Assembly (NCBI RefSeq): GCF_020539485.1
Contig: NZ_JACDXU010000002.1
Span: 788,024-852,023, forward strand
DNA length: 64,000 bases
From: Fulverythrobacter ferritrahens
GTDB taxonomy: Bacteria > Pseudomonadota > Alphaproteobacteria > Sphingomonadales > Sphingomonadaceae
Direction of reading: 5' to 3'
A program made the position numbers and the translations under genes. Position 1 is the first letter of the stretch; every line of letters starts with the position of its first letter. Below, piece after piece: positions 1 to 11,600 of this stretch. The notes beneath the pieces were generated by a model. It was not told where the DNA came from, made no database searches, and saw only the letters and a list, made by a program, of their open reading frames with translations.

Positions 1-463
1 TGGCGGGATCGACCGGTTCACGCGCGAACACGTCGAGGGCCGCGCCGCCGAGGTGCCCGTTTTTCAGGAAAGAGCGCAGCGCAGTCTCGTCCACCAGTGT
101 ACCCCGCGAAACATTTACCAGCACTCCGCCTGGCCCCAGTGCGCGGATGGCTCCCTCATCGACCAGTCCGGCATTGTTCGAATCCGAACGGCAGGCAATG
201 AACAGCGCATCGCTCCATTCGGCCAGCGCATGGAGGCTATCCATCCGCGGCCATGGTGCATCGTGCTGGGCACACGGCGCCCACCAGCGCACTTCCATTT
301 CATGTGCCGCGAGCCGCCTCGCGATGGCACTGCCGATCCGCCCAAGCCCGACGATTCCCGCCCGGCGCCCGCGCAAGAACCGGCGTGGCGACCAGCCTTC
401 GCCCCATTCCGCCCGCCGGTCGAGCAGGAAGGGGCTGGCGACGACAATAGGGGCGGTTTCCAC
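1..463 (-). CDS. D-isomer-specific 2-hydroxyacid dehydrogenase, N-terminally short, 3' end outside window
   Basis: The minus-strand frame reads through the NAD-binding domain of a D-2-hydroxyacid dehydrogenase. The Rossmann motif GIVGLGRIGSAIARRL is followed by LVNVSRGTLVDETAL and GGAALDVFAREPVDP, which are hallmarks of the family. The family oxidises or reduces 2-hydroxy/2-keto acids with NAD(P)H in the cytoplasm. The frame opens with GTG at 463, only 3 bases after the stop of the BKACE gene and in the same frame. The glycine motif falls near residue 37 instead of about 150, so most of the N-terminal catalytic half is missing. The gene may be a truncated remnant or may use an unusual short form. 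The C-terminus lies beyond base 1. Confidence 0.7.
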   Translation of the reverse strand, partial: METAPIVVASPFLLDRRAEWGEGWSPRRFLRGRRAGIVGLGRIGSAIARRLAAHEMEVRWWAPCAQHDAPWPRMDSLHALAEWSDALFIACRSDSNNAGLVDEGAIRALGPGGVLVNVSRGTLVDETALRSFLKNGHLGGAALDVFAREPVDPA

Positions 464-466
464 CCG

Positions 467-1363
467 TCAGATTCCGAAGCGCGCCCGGGCCTCGTCCACG
501 CTGGCAGGCTGCATCCCGAAAAGAGCGCCGATCTTTACGGCTGCCTCCACCATCTCGTGATTATGGCGAGCTACGCTGCCATCGGGCAGGTAAATGCTGT
601 CCTCAAATCCCACCCGCACCAGATCGCATCCCATTGACAGACCCAGAGTGATCATCGGGAACATCTCCTTGCCGGTGGAGGTTATGCCCCAGATCGCCTG
701 GGGGAAATAGCGCAGCCCTTCTTCCACATTGAACATCAGGTTGCGGGCTATCGGCGGTACGGCACCAAAGCCGCCGCCATGCAGCAGCCAGATATTTTCG
801 CGGTGGCGATCGAACAGCCCTTCCTCGGCATAGCGCAGCAGCCGGTGCAGGACGCTGGCCTCGACCACTTCATATTCCAGGGCAGACCCGCGCGCATAGA
901 CTGCCTGGATCGTCTGTTTCAGGAATTCCGGCGAGTTCACATAAGGGGTTTCCTTAAGATAGCCGCCTTCGGGGTGATAAAAGTCGGCCGAGCCTGCGGC
1001 GACCCCGTACAGGTCGGGTGCGGGCTGGATGTTGAGAAGGCCCAGCCGCTCCTCGTCGCTTGGCCAGATGAAGTCCCCCGTTTTTGGATCGCGGCGGATG
1101 CCGATGCCATTGGTGGTCTGGATCAACACCGGGCAGCGGGCCCGAATCTCGCGAATGATCTCGGCATAGATCGCCGTATCGCCGCTGTTTTTTCCGTCAG
1201 GCCCGCGGGCGTGAACATGGACCAGCGCCGCCCCGGCTTCCCAGCAACGCGCCGCAGCCTCACCCAGCTCCGCCGGCTGTTTGGGTACAAGAGCGCCGTC
1301 GCGGTCCTGTTGCATGCCGCCATTGAGCGCGACGGTAATGATGAACTTGTTACCGGGAAGCAT
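467..1363 (-). CDS. beta-keto acid cleavage enzyme (BKACE, DUF849 family)
   Basis: This 298-residue protein belongs to the BKACE family (type member Kce). The family condenses a beta-keto acid with acetyl-CoA and splits it into acetoacetate and a new acyl-CoA, using Zn2+. Visible family features are the N-terminal VALNGGM segment and the metal-binding HVHARGPDGKNSGD (His49 and His51). I chose the ATG at 1363 because GAGGAA lies just upstream and the family consensus begins there; an upstream in-frame ATG at 1471 would add an unrelated leader. The 2-hydroxyacid dehydrogenase follows 3 bases downstream, so the two are probably co-transcribed, and a LuxR-type regulator is divergent. The beta-keto acid used cannot be told from sequence. 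Confidence 0.88.
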   Translation of the reverse strand: MLPGNKFIITVALNGGMQQDRDGALVPKQPAELGEAAARCWEAGAALVHVHARGPDGKNSGDTAIYAEIIREIRARCPVLIQTTNGIGIRRDPKTGDFIWPSDEERLGLLNIQPAPDLYGVAAGSADFYHPEGGYLKETPYVNSPEFLKQTIQAVYARGSALEYEVVEASVLHRLLRYAEEGLFDRHRENIWLLHGGGFGAVPPIARNLMFNVEEGLRYFPQAIWGITSTGKEMFPMITLGLSMGCDLVRVGFEDSIYLPDGSVARHNHEMVEAAVKIGALFGMQPASVDEARARFGI

Positions 1364-1452
1364 GATTTTCCTCGTTTTTGTGATTTCCCCCTTGGTGACT
1401 GAACATAGGATCGGGGTCTGTCCTCTCGGACTGCTACAAGGGCGAGGGTGAT

Positions 1453-1484
1453 CGCTTCTGTCCTCTCTCAAGATGACAGAAGCG
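1453..1484. promoter_or_regulatory. 10-bp perfect inverted repeat between BKACE and LuxR genes
   Basis: CGCTTCTGTC (1453-1462) and GACAGAAGCG (1475-1484) are perfect inverted arms with a 12-base spacer. They lie in the divergent promoter region 90 bases from the BKACE start and 86 bases from the regulator start. The 11-mer TCTGTCCTCTC also occurs twice as a direct repeat (1417-1427 and 1457-1467). This fits an operator for the neighbouring LuxR-type regulator, which is an inference. Confidence 0.5.
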
Positions 1485-1569
1485 GCGACAGCACATGCGA
1501 GAATAGCTATCGTGAGCCTATCCGGGCGGCGTCAGATCGCCCGGCAATAACAGAGCAAGGGAACTGGAT

Positions 1570-2349
1570 GTGGCCGAGATAAGGACCATCACCGATTGGC
1601 GGATGCCGCCCCCGTTGCAGGGCGCCTATGACAGGCTGCTCAATGCGCTTGGAACAGAGGAATTCGGCTCCACTGTGCGCGATTGCATTCTGTTCACGAC
1701 AGCCGGGGCCCGCCGGCTTTATTTGTTCGAGGCGCAGGGGCGCGATCAGAGCAGCTTGCAATATCATTTCTGCGAGCCCGGTCTCACCCGGCTGTTACCC
1801 GCCTATACCGACCGTTACCTGCGCCTTGATCCGGTATGCGATGCCTATGGCGCCGCGCCGTCGAATGGAGACATGGTGTTATTGCGCGTCCGCCCCCGGG
1901 ATATTCCTTCGGCCAGCTTTCGCAGGCAGTTTTACGATGAGCCGGGGATCGTCGAACGGGTATCGGTGATTCAGCGCGGCGGCGGGGAATGGCGGGTGAT
2001 CAATGTGGCGCGCCATTCGCAGAACGGCTGCTTTTCGGATGACGAATTGTCGATGCTGGTCGGCATCGCCTCGCTCGCTTTGCCGATGCTGCCCTTAAAC
2101 AGGCAGCGCCAGGCATCTGGCTCGCAACTGACAGTTTCGCAGCTGGAAGATCGCTTCGCAGCCCGGTTCGATGATCTCACCTTGCGCGAACGCCAGGTCT
2201 GCGCGCGCGCCGCGATCGGAATGAGCGTGGAGGCCACGGCGATCGACCTCGCCATCGCCAAGACCTCGGTGCTGACCTACCGTCGCCGTGCGTACCACCG
2301 CCTGCAGGTTACCAGTCCGTTCGAACTGTGCTCTCTCGTGACCCATTAG
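1570..2349 (+). CDS. LuxR-family helix-turn-helix transcriptional regulator
   Basis: A 259-residue regulator with a C-terminal LuxR/GerE-type DNA-binding domain at residues about 195-259 (LTLRERQVCARAAIGMSVEA, then a second helix around ALDLAIAKTSVLTYRRRAYHRL). The N-terminal 180 residues form a sensor-like domain that I do not recognise as a canonical acyl-homoserine-lactone domain, so it is best called a LuxR-type solo. The start is GTG at 1570 with AAGGGA 8 bases upstream; an out-of-frame ATG overlaps it. It is transcribed away from the BKACE gene and probably controls that operon through the inverted repeat between them. Confidence 0.8.
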   Translation: MAEIRTITDWRMPPPLQGAYDRLLNALGTEEFGSTVRDCILFTTAGARRLYLFEAQGRDQSSLQYHFCEPGLTRLLPAYTDRYLRLDPVCDAYGAAPSNGDMVLLRVRPRDIPSASFRRQFYDEPGIVERVSVIQRGGGEWRVINVARHSQNGCFSDDELSMLVGIASLALPMLPLNRQRQASGSQLTVSQLEDRFAARFDDLTLRERQVCARAAIGMSVEATAIDLAIAKTSVLTYRRRAYHRLQVTSPFELCSLVTH

Positions 2350-2692
2350 GGGACCGGCTCGCGCGAACCTCTTGAAATGCGCCCCGTTATTGCCACGCCC
2401 TGCACGATCCCATAATTCCCTGGTGAGAGAATTTCTGGGGGGTGTGAAATCGATGCCGACAGCATCGGCGCGCTCGCTGACCTGACCGGCAGCTATCGCT
2501 TGCCATTGCTGCTATGCGCGGCCGGACTGACGCTGCCCATCCCGCGGCCTCGTTCGCAATGCTGGCGTCGACCGCCCCGCTCAAATTTGTCCATCGCCCC
2601 TAAACTTCCTCCCGCTTCGCCGGATCAGTCTTTCAAGCGGGGTGAGAAATGCGCCTCGCGCTTGGACAGGCTGCTTGCCGGCGAGGGGTGCG
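2350..2692. other. 343-bp region without an intact gene; possible MFS C-terminal remnant
   Basis: No open frame here looks like a complete gene. In the + frame from about 2456, the residues DLTGSYRLPLLLCAAGLTL resemble the last transmembrane segment of an MFS carrier, but the surrounding frame is not conserved and the similarity is short. A small hairpin (GATGC/GCATC, 2453-2468) is present. The RHS promoter presumably lies in the last 150 bases, but no clear -35/-10 pair was identified. Confidence 0.3.
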
Positions 2693-5600
2693 ATGGTTGC
2701 GATTTTTACTGGGCTTGGTGCGGGTTTCACGCGGGGTTCGGGCAATCTTCTGGGGGGAGCGGGGCAACTGGGCTCCGCGCTGCTCGGGCGAAGTGGCGAC
2801 AGCGTCTCCGTCAACGCGGCGAGTGGCAATCTGCTGATAAGCCATCAGGACGAATTCCTGATCGGTCGGGGGCCTGACGCCACGATCTCCCGGACCTATA
2901 ATAGTCTGCAGGATGCCGCCGACGGCGACAATGGCGATCACTGGCAACAAAGCACCACGCGCAGGGTCTTCGGCCTGACAGGCACATTGAATGCCGCCGG
3001 CAGCACGATCAGCCGACTGACGGCAGACGGTTCGGTGATCGTTTATGGCTGGGATGCGGGCCGGAACGCCTATGTGACCAAGGACGGTGCCGGCGCCTTC
3101 GATGTGCTGATCAAATCAGGGGGCGAATGGGTCTGGACCGACGGGGATAGCCAGGCGAAGGAATATTACGAGGGGGCTCAGGCCTCCGGCGAATATCGTA
3201 TCCGTTCGGCGGCGGATACAGATGGCAATGCGCTGACCTTCACCTATGTCGCGGGCTCTGACAAGCTCGACAAGGTCACCACTGCTGACGGAAGCTGGAC
3301 CCAATATGGCTGGAGCGGCAATGCGGTCACCGTCGTGGCCACCGGTTATACCGATCTTGCCACGCAGACCGACAAGACGCTCACCCGCGTGCGTTACGGC
3401 TATGACGGGCAGGGGCGGCTCGAGAGTGTCACCACCGATCTCACTCCGGGCGACAATTCGGTGGTCGACGCCAATGGCTATGTCACCACCTACACTTACG
3501 AGGGTACGACCAATCGTATCGCTTCGATCAGTCAGACGGACGGGGCGCTGCTGGCAGTAACCTATGACGGTGCGGGCCGCGTTCTGACGCTGACGCAGAC
3601 GGTGGGTTCGGGCGTCACACGGCTTACCACGCTCGCTTATGGGGCCACCTATACGGAAGTCACCGGGCCCGATGGGCAGGTCGCCCGGCTGGATTATGAT
3701 GGCCAGAACCGCCTCACGCAGCTCACCGCCCCGCCCGCAACGGCTGGCGCCTCCGGGCAGGCCGTGCAGTTCACCTATGATGCCGATGGCAATCTCGACA
3801 CAGTGACCGACGGCAACGGCAAGGTCACGCGGTATGATTATGATGCGAATGGCAACACCAGGCTGCTCACTGATCCGACCGGCCGCACTGTCACGCGCAT
3901 CTATGACGAGAACAATCGCCTGATCACCGAGAAGAGCGTCGGTTCGGACGAGAGCGGGGCGAATGTCACCCATTATGCCCAATATGCCTATGATGCCGAA
4001 GGACATCTGCGTTTCACGGTCGATGCGGCGGGGCGGGTCACGGAATATCGCTACAGCGCTGCTGGCCAGCTTGTGCGTACGATCTCCTATGCCGAACATT
4101 CCCATGCCACCGGGGCGGCCGGGATCAGCAGCGTAGAAATGGAGGCCTGGGTCGCTTCGCTGGCCGATTGCAGCTCGGTGCGAATTGCCGAGAACACCTA
4201 TGATGCACGCGGCAATCTGGTCCTCAGCCAGGCTTTTGGAATTGCCGATAGTTTGGGCAATCCGCTCACCGGCGAGGGCGTGACTACTGCCCATTATGTT
4301 TACGATCAGGCAGGCAATCTGCTGGAAAGCTGGCGTGAGGGCGAGGCGCACGAGACCTTCCTCTATGACGGGATGGGCAGGCTCTATTCCTCGACCGACA
4401 GGAATGGAGGGACGACGACCATCACCTTCATCGGCGGCGGCACCACCACGACGGTAACCACTGCGGCGGGGCTGACCACGACATCGGTCTATAACAAGGC
4501 GGGCGAATTGATCAGCCTGACCGAGAGCGGGGCAGGCACCACGGCGGGCACTGCAACTTATGAGTATGATGCCGCCGGGCGCCTGCGTGTGATCGCCAAT
4601 GCCAGCGGACGCTCGAACTACATCTATTACGACAAGGCCGGCCGCAAGGTTGCGACGGCGAACGGGCGGGGTGAAATAACCGAATATCGCTATGACGCAG
4701 CCGGTCGTCTCGCCGCGACGATCGCCTATGCCACCGCGCTGGCGGGCGCGAACAAGGCTGCCTTCGAAAACCCGGCCTCGACAGCGGATTTCGCGAGCCT
4801 GCGCCCCGCGTCCGGTCTCGCCGATGTGTGGACGTGGACCGTCTATGACGATGCCGGCCGGGTGATCCAGGCGATCGATAATAACGGTGGCGCCCTTACC
4901 AACGAATATGACAGTTCCGGGCGGCTGGTGAAGTCCATCGCGTGGTACAACACGCTTTCCGGGGCCCAGCTCAACACGCTCAGGACAGCCTTGCCCGCCG
5001 CGCCGGTCTTGCCTGCTGCCCACGCCAGGGATGTGGTCGCGCGCAGCTTCTACAATGCGGCTGGCCAGCAGGTCGGCATGCTTGATGGCGAAGGCCACCT
5101 CACCGAGACGATCTACGATTCCGCCGGTCTGGCGGTCGAGACAATCGCCTATGCTACTCCCGCCAAACCCGCCGACCGTGCCAACGGAACCTTCGAAACT
5201 CTGCGGGCTTACGTTGCCGGGAGCTCGACGGTCGATCGGGTCAGCTACTCGGTTTACGATGGTCAGGGGCTGGTGCGTTTTGCCATCAATGCGCAAGGCG
5301 GGGTCGTCGGGTACAGCTACGATGCCGCCGGACGGCTGGTGAGCGCCACTGCCTATGCTGCCGAACTGGATCTCGGCGCACTTCCCGATCGCAGCTTCGA
5401 TGCGGTGAAGGCCGCTGTGACGGCCAATGCCGCAGACCGGACAAGCAGGACGGTTTACGATGCTGCCGGGCGCGAAGCCTATATGGTGGATGCCGAAGGC
5501 GGGGTGACGGCCTTCTCTTATGATGTGGCAGGGCGCGTCACCAAGGTAGTGGCGTTCGACAATCTCTACAGTTCGGGCGTCACGCTTTCGGCGCTGGACA

Positions 5601-8600
5601 GTTGGGCGGCGAATTCCGCCCAGGCCAATGATACGGCCAATCGCGTCACCCGCAACTGGTACGATGCGCGCGGTGAAGTGATCTACAGCCTTGATGCCGA
5701 GAATTTCGTCACCGGTTACACCTACGATCAGGACGGCCGCGTGCTGTCGACCACGCGCTATGGCGGCCCCAGGGTTACGGTCAGCGATTCAACCACCCTC
5801 GGGCAACTCGTGCCGCTGCTCGCTGGAACGCCGACTGCCACTGCCATTACCGTCAGCCAGACGTATGATGACGCGGGCCGCGTGCTCACCACTACGGATG
5901 GCGAGGGCTATGTTACCCGCAATACCTATAACGCGCTTGGCCAGCTGACCGATGTCTATGTGGCGGATGGGACGGCGGATCAGGTCCGCACCCATTACGA
6001 ATATGACGGCGCCGGAAGGGTCAAACGGCAGTTCTTCGCCTATGGCGAGGCCGAGGCAATCTCGGTTCAGTTTACCTATGACGGGCTGGGCAACCAGACC
6101 AGCGTAACCGACGCAAACGGCAATACCACCAGCTTCACTTACGACAAGCTGGGCCGGGTGCTGACCTCCACTAACGCCCTGAACGGCGTCACCACTTACG
6201 TCTATGACACCTTCGGCAAGGCGGTGAAGGCAACCGATCCGCTCGGCAAGGCAACCTATAGCTATTACGACAATCTCGGGCGGCTCGTCGCCACGCGCGA
6301 TGCGAACGGCTATGTTACGGTCACGCGCTACAACCGTTTCGACGAGGCGCTGGAAACGGCACGCTTCAGCGTGGCGCTAACCGGCACCGGTGAGACTGGG
6401 GTCGCCATCCTCAATCCTGCGGACATGGCTGCTCCCTCGGGCGACCTGCTCGCTCTGTACAATCAGTTGCAGGCGGCAGCCAATGTGCTCGACGCTCCGG
6501 CGACCGCAGCGGAAGCGGCGGCCGCACAGGCGCAGGCTGCGGCCGCTGCTGCGCTCGCCTATGCGCAGAACCTTCCCACCGCAGCCGATGTCCAGGCGGC
6601 CTATGACGCCGCTGCACAGGCACAGGCCGCGGCCGATGCTGCACAAGCAGCCGCCGACCAGGCCGCAGCCGCTGCCACCGTCGCCACTGCGGCAGTCTCT
6701 CCGTTCCAGAACGCCGCGAACGCCTCGCAGGCCAATGCCGACGCACTTCAGGCCGCCGCGGATCAGGCTGCCGCCGTTGCGGCACAGGCGCAGATGGACG
6801 CCGATGCGGCCCAGGCTGCTGCGGATGCCGCTCTGGATCATCTCCAGGCGCTTCAGGGGCCCGATCCGGCGGAAGTCCAGGCGGCCTATGACGCCGCCGC
6901 CGCGCTGCAGACTGCGGCTGAAAGCCTGCAGGCGTCGGCCGATCAGGAAGCGGCCAGCGCAGCCTCAGCCCAGGCCGCCGCGGTTTCCGCTCAGAATGCA
7001 GCAGCGGCCGCGGCGACCACGGCGGCTCAGAAGCAGACGGCTTACGACAATGCCGTTACCGCCGCCGCCAGCGCGCTGGCCGCATATAATACCGCCTCGC
7101 AGCAGGCCGCAGATGCCCTGGCCGCAGCCAACGCTGCGACCACGGCCTACAATAATGCGGCTGCGGCCGTCACCAGTCAGCAAACCACCGTCAATAATCT
7201 CGCAAACCAGCTTTCGGCCAATGCGGTCAAGCAGGCCTATACCAACCCGATCCCGCCGCTGCAGGCATATTCCAGTTCCCTCCAGGCGACGGTCAATGAT
7301 CTCCAGGCACAGATCACTGTGGCAACCGCCTCAATGTCATCCCTGCCTCCTGAAGGTCAATATTACTATTATCTTCAGTATATTCAGCCTTTGCTCGACC
7401 AGCAGCAGGCCTACAGTTCCGCGAAAAGTGCCGTCGACAACGAGATTGCAAGTTTGCAGACAGGCAATCCTCTGAGTGCCTCTGGCAAATCCTATATAAA
7501 TACCTACCGCGGTTTCACCGCGCAGCAGATCAGCGACTATCAGACACTTCAGGCAAATTACGATGCCGCCGTAGCGACCTTGGCCACCCGCCAGTCGCAA
7601 AAGGCAAGTGCTCAGACTGCGATGAATAATGCGGTGACGCTTTCCAACCAGAAGGCAGCCGCGAAAACCACCGCGCTCAACGCCAAGAATGCCGCTGATG
7701 CCGCGGTGGTAACCGCCAACACCGCGTTGCAGACCGCCAACACCGCCGCAACTCAGGCCCAGAACGCCGCCAACGCAGCGCAATCCACGGCCAATGATGC
7801 CGCCGCGACTGCCGCTTCCGCACAAGCGGCTGCCGATACGGCGCAGGCCGATGCCGATCAGGCGCTAGCTAATGCGGATCTGCTGGCATCGGGTGGCAAT
7901 CCTGAAGTCCAGGCCGCCTATGACGTGGCTACGCAGGCCCAGCAGAATGCCACTGCGCTTGATGCTCAGGCCGATGCTGCCGAGACAGTTCGGTCCCAGA
8001 AGCAGGCCGACGCCAATTCCGCCGCGGCCGCGGCTGCGGCCGCCGATGCACTGGTCAATGATCTCCAGGGTCAGGTGGCGAATTATAGCGGCGGCGGCGC
8101 GGTCAGTTTCGAGGCAGAACGTACGGCGGCCCTTGCAGGGGTGAGCAGCTGGATCAATGCGCGCGGTAATTGGCTCAATAACGCGGATGACATAACAGGA
8201 ATTCTGGACAACGGGACCAGCGGCCTCCTGTTGTCAGAACTCCGAAATTACGGTTCGGTCTATTCGACAGAAGAAAACTATGTCGACGATCTCAATGGTA
8301 CATATCGTGCCGCTTATATTAATGAATATTACGCCAATCTGACCTGGCGGGCGAACAATCTTGGTGCTGACCGTTCGGCGGCACTGGCCGACAGGCTTAC
8401 CTGGCTCGCCGCACGTGAACAGGATCTCAAGAACTGGATAGATGGCTATGCCGGTATTTCAGGTTTGGGTGCCAATCCGACGCAAACGACCAACAAGCTG
8501 AAACTGCTGTGGGTGCAGGTGCGTGCTGCCATTTACGACATCACCCACAACACCTACTCGACCGGCTGGCCGACCAACACATCCGCAATCAACAGCTTCT

Positions 8601-11600
8601 ACTCGAGCGGCAGGAACAACACGTCCTTTGTTCCTTCCGGAATATCCGGAACCACTACGCAGACTTCGACCTATCGTGCGGGCATAGTCATCAATGCCTA
8701 TTTTGATGTCGCAGCAGCAGTTGGTGAACCACTTGGCGGCAGTGATCCGGCTTACGATGCGTTGCTGGCTGATCTTGCCCAGGCCCAGACCGCCGCAATC
8801 GCTGCGCATAACGCAAATACCGCCGCACAGGCCGCGCTCACCGCGGCGATTGCCGCGGCTAGCCAGTTGCGCGCCGATGCCGATCAGGCCCAGCTAGATG
8901 CTGACGCGGCGCTTGCCTATGCCGATCAGCTGGCGGCGGAATTTGAAACCAGCCCGCAGGAACTGCAAGCCGCACAGGACGCCTATGACGCGGCTCGGGC
9001 AGCTGCCGATGCGGTGCAGGCGACGGCGGACCAGGCCGCTGCCGACGCAGTTGCGGCGCAGGGTCTTGCCGATGCGGCCCAGGCCGACGCCGATGCCGAT
9101 CTGGCCGAGGTCATGGCCGCGCAGGCCACGGCAGATCAGGCGGCTTCCGATGCTGTTGAGGCACAGGAAGATGCCGATGCCGCGCAAGTCGTCGCCGATG
9201 CCGCGCTGGCCAGCGCCCAGCAGCTCGACGCTTCGATCGCCGACCCGGCGGCTATAGAGATCGCTTACGCCGCCGCAGCGGAGGCGCGGGCCGATGCCGA
9301 CGCAGCGCAGGAAGTTGCGGACCAGCTGCGTCACGATGCGAATGTGGCGCAGACGAAGGCCGATGCCGCCTATGCGGCGGCGCAGGCCGGGTCGGCTGAC
9401 GGAATCCTCGATAATTTCGAGCTTTTCGATCTGTCTCAATTGGGTGCCAAGTCGGCGACCTACAATTCCTATGACAAGCTTGGCCGCGTGACGCAGCGGA
9501 TCGATGCGGAAGGCTATGTCGAGACTTCGGCTTATGACGCGTTCGGGCAACGGGTCACGTTCAGCCGTTATGAGCTGAGCATTTACGGTTCCTATGGTGG
9601 CCAGACCGGCGAGATCCAGGAAGCCTCCGCAAATGTTGCTTCGCTCCAGAAGGCTGCCGATGACCTTGCGGCTCTAGCTGGCACTCGCGCCGCGCAAGCC
9701 GCGACCGACCATGCGACCTATCTTTCTCTTGCTAACATCGCCCAATCGCTTCGTGCCACTGCGAATACGAAGCTGAGTACGGCGAACACCCTGCAGCAAG
9801 AGGCAAATACAAAGGCGGCCAATCTTGCTCCGCAGATCAATGCGGCTTTCCAGGACTATTTCGTTCAGCTCGCGGCCCTGCTGCCAAACCTGCATCAGAA
9901 TGCGCTCAACGCTCAGCAGGAAATGGAAACCTGGTATAACAGCCTTACACCGGAGCAATTGGCCAACCCCAATATCGGGCCAGTTGCGCAAGCTTATCAA
10001 TCCCAGGTCGATCAGGCGTGGGCCGACTACAACGCTGCCAATGCCGTTCTGAACAATCAGGCCAATTACTCGCCTGGGGATTATCTGCCGTCGTTCGGAA
10101 CTTCTATCACGGCGACTTACGACAGCCTCAACCAGCAGGTTTCTGCTGCTCAAACGGCTGCCAGCAATGCCATGGTGGCCTATGTCACCGCTGACGGGCT
10201 TGCCGACAATGCAGAGGCTTCTGCCAGCGCCGCACTGGCCGCTGCCAACCAGTCGCAGGCAGCAGCGAACAGCGCCCAGGCTCAGGCAAATACCGCGCAG
10301 AATACTGCCAATGCGGCACTGGCCAACCTGCAGCAATTGCAGGCCGCCCAGTTCAACGGAACGACGCCGCTGCCGTCATTCGCATTGGGCCAGCTCGGTG
10401 ATGCGGCAACGACCAGTCTTGAATACGACAATCGCGGCAAGCTGACCAGGTCGACCGATGCCGAGGGCTTTTCAGAGCTGCATACCTACGATGCGTTCGG
10501 CCGGCAGGTGGCCTCGATCGCCAAGTCCAACACGGCGAACAAGGCCAGCGCAGGTGGCACGACCGGCTACACCTATGACAAGCGCGGGCTTTTGCTGAGC
10601 GAAACTCGTCCCGCAAGCTCGGGCAGGACTGAATATGAATATGACGGGCTCGGCAACGTCAGGCGCAAGATAGAAGCGGCGGGTTTCGCCGAGGCGCGCA
10701 CGACCGATTACGTTTACAACAAGCTCAGCCGGTTGACCCAGACTATCGGCGATGCGCGCACGGTGCTCGATCAGAACGGGCATGTCGCGCTCAACGGGAA
10801 TTTCTCGCCGACGGAATATGTCGCCTACGATGCCAACGGCAATGTGACGAGAACGGTGGACGCTGCCGGCAATCGCACGGTGTTTTTCTACGATAAACTC
10901 AATCGCAAGACTCACGAGATCAACGCGGTTGGTGCCCACACTGTCTATACATATGACTCTAATGGCAATGTGAAGACCATTTCCGTCTATGAAGGGAACG
11001 GTACGCAGCCTGCGGATGGCGGGGCTGACACGCTGGCACCTGGACCCGTCGGGAGCGTCCGCCAGACCGGCTTCGAGTATGACAGCTTGGGGCAGATGAC
11101 CAGCAGCAAGGTCCTGCTGCCGAGCGGTTACAAGACCGGCGTCTGGAACGGCTCCTCATGGAGCAACGCGACCACTACCGAGCTCGTTACCAAGCATGAG
11201 TACGATTATCTCGGCAATGTGGTGAAGCTGACCGATCCGGAGAATAACAGCACTTTCAGCTATTATGACGGGTTGGGGCGCAAGATCGCGCAAGTCGACG
11301 GAGAAGGTTATCTCACCAGCTGGTCCTACGATGCGGATGGTAATGTGGCGAGCGAGCGGCGTTTCGCAACACGCTTTACCGGGACGCCGGTCAAAACCAG
11401 TCCTCCAGTCCTTCTTCCCAATGCTGAAGATCGGGTGACGCTTTACACCTATGACGAGAATGGAAATCGACTGACTGAAAAGCGGCTGGGTGTGGCCGTT
11501 TTCAATGGCGTCGATGGCGTTCTGACGGTCGATGCAATGATCCATTATGAATATAACGGGCTCGGCCAGGTCATCAAGAAGACAGAGGCAACCGGCGATG

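Noticed and set aside
6480..10350. Repetitive DNA considered as a CRISPR array or tandem satellite.
   Set aside because: The repetition is at protein level (alanine-rich helix in one open frame), with no constant-length repeats and spacers.
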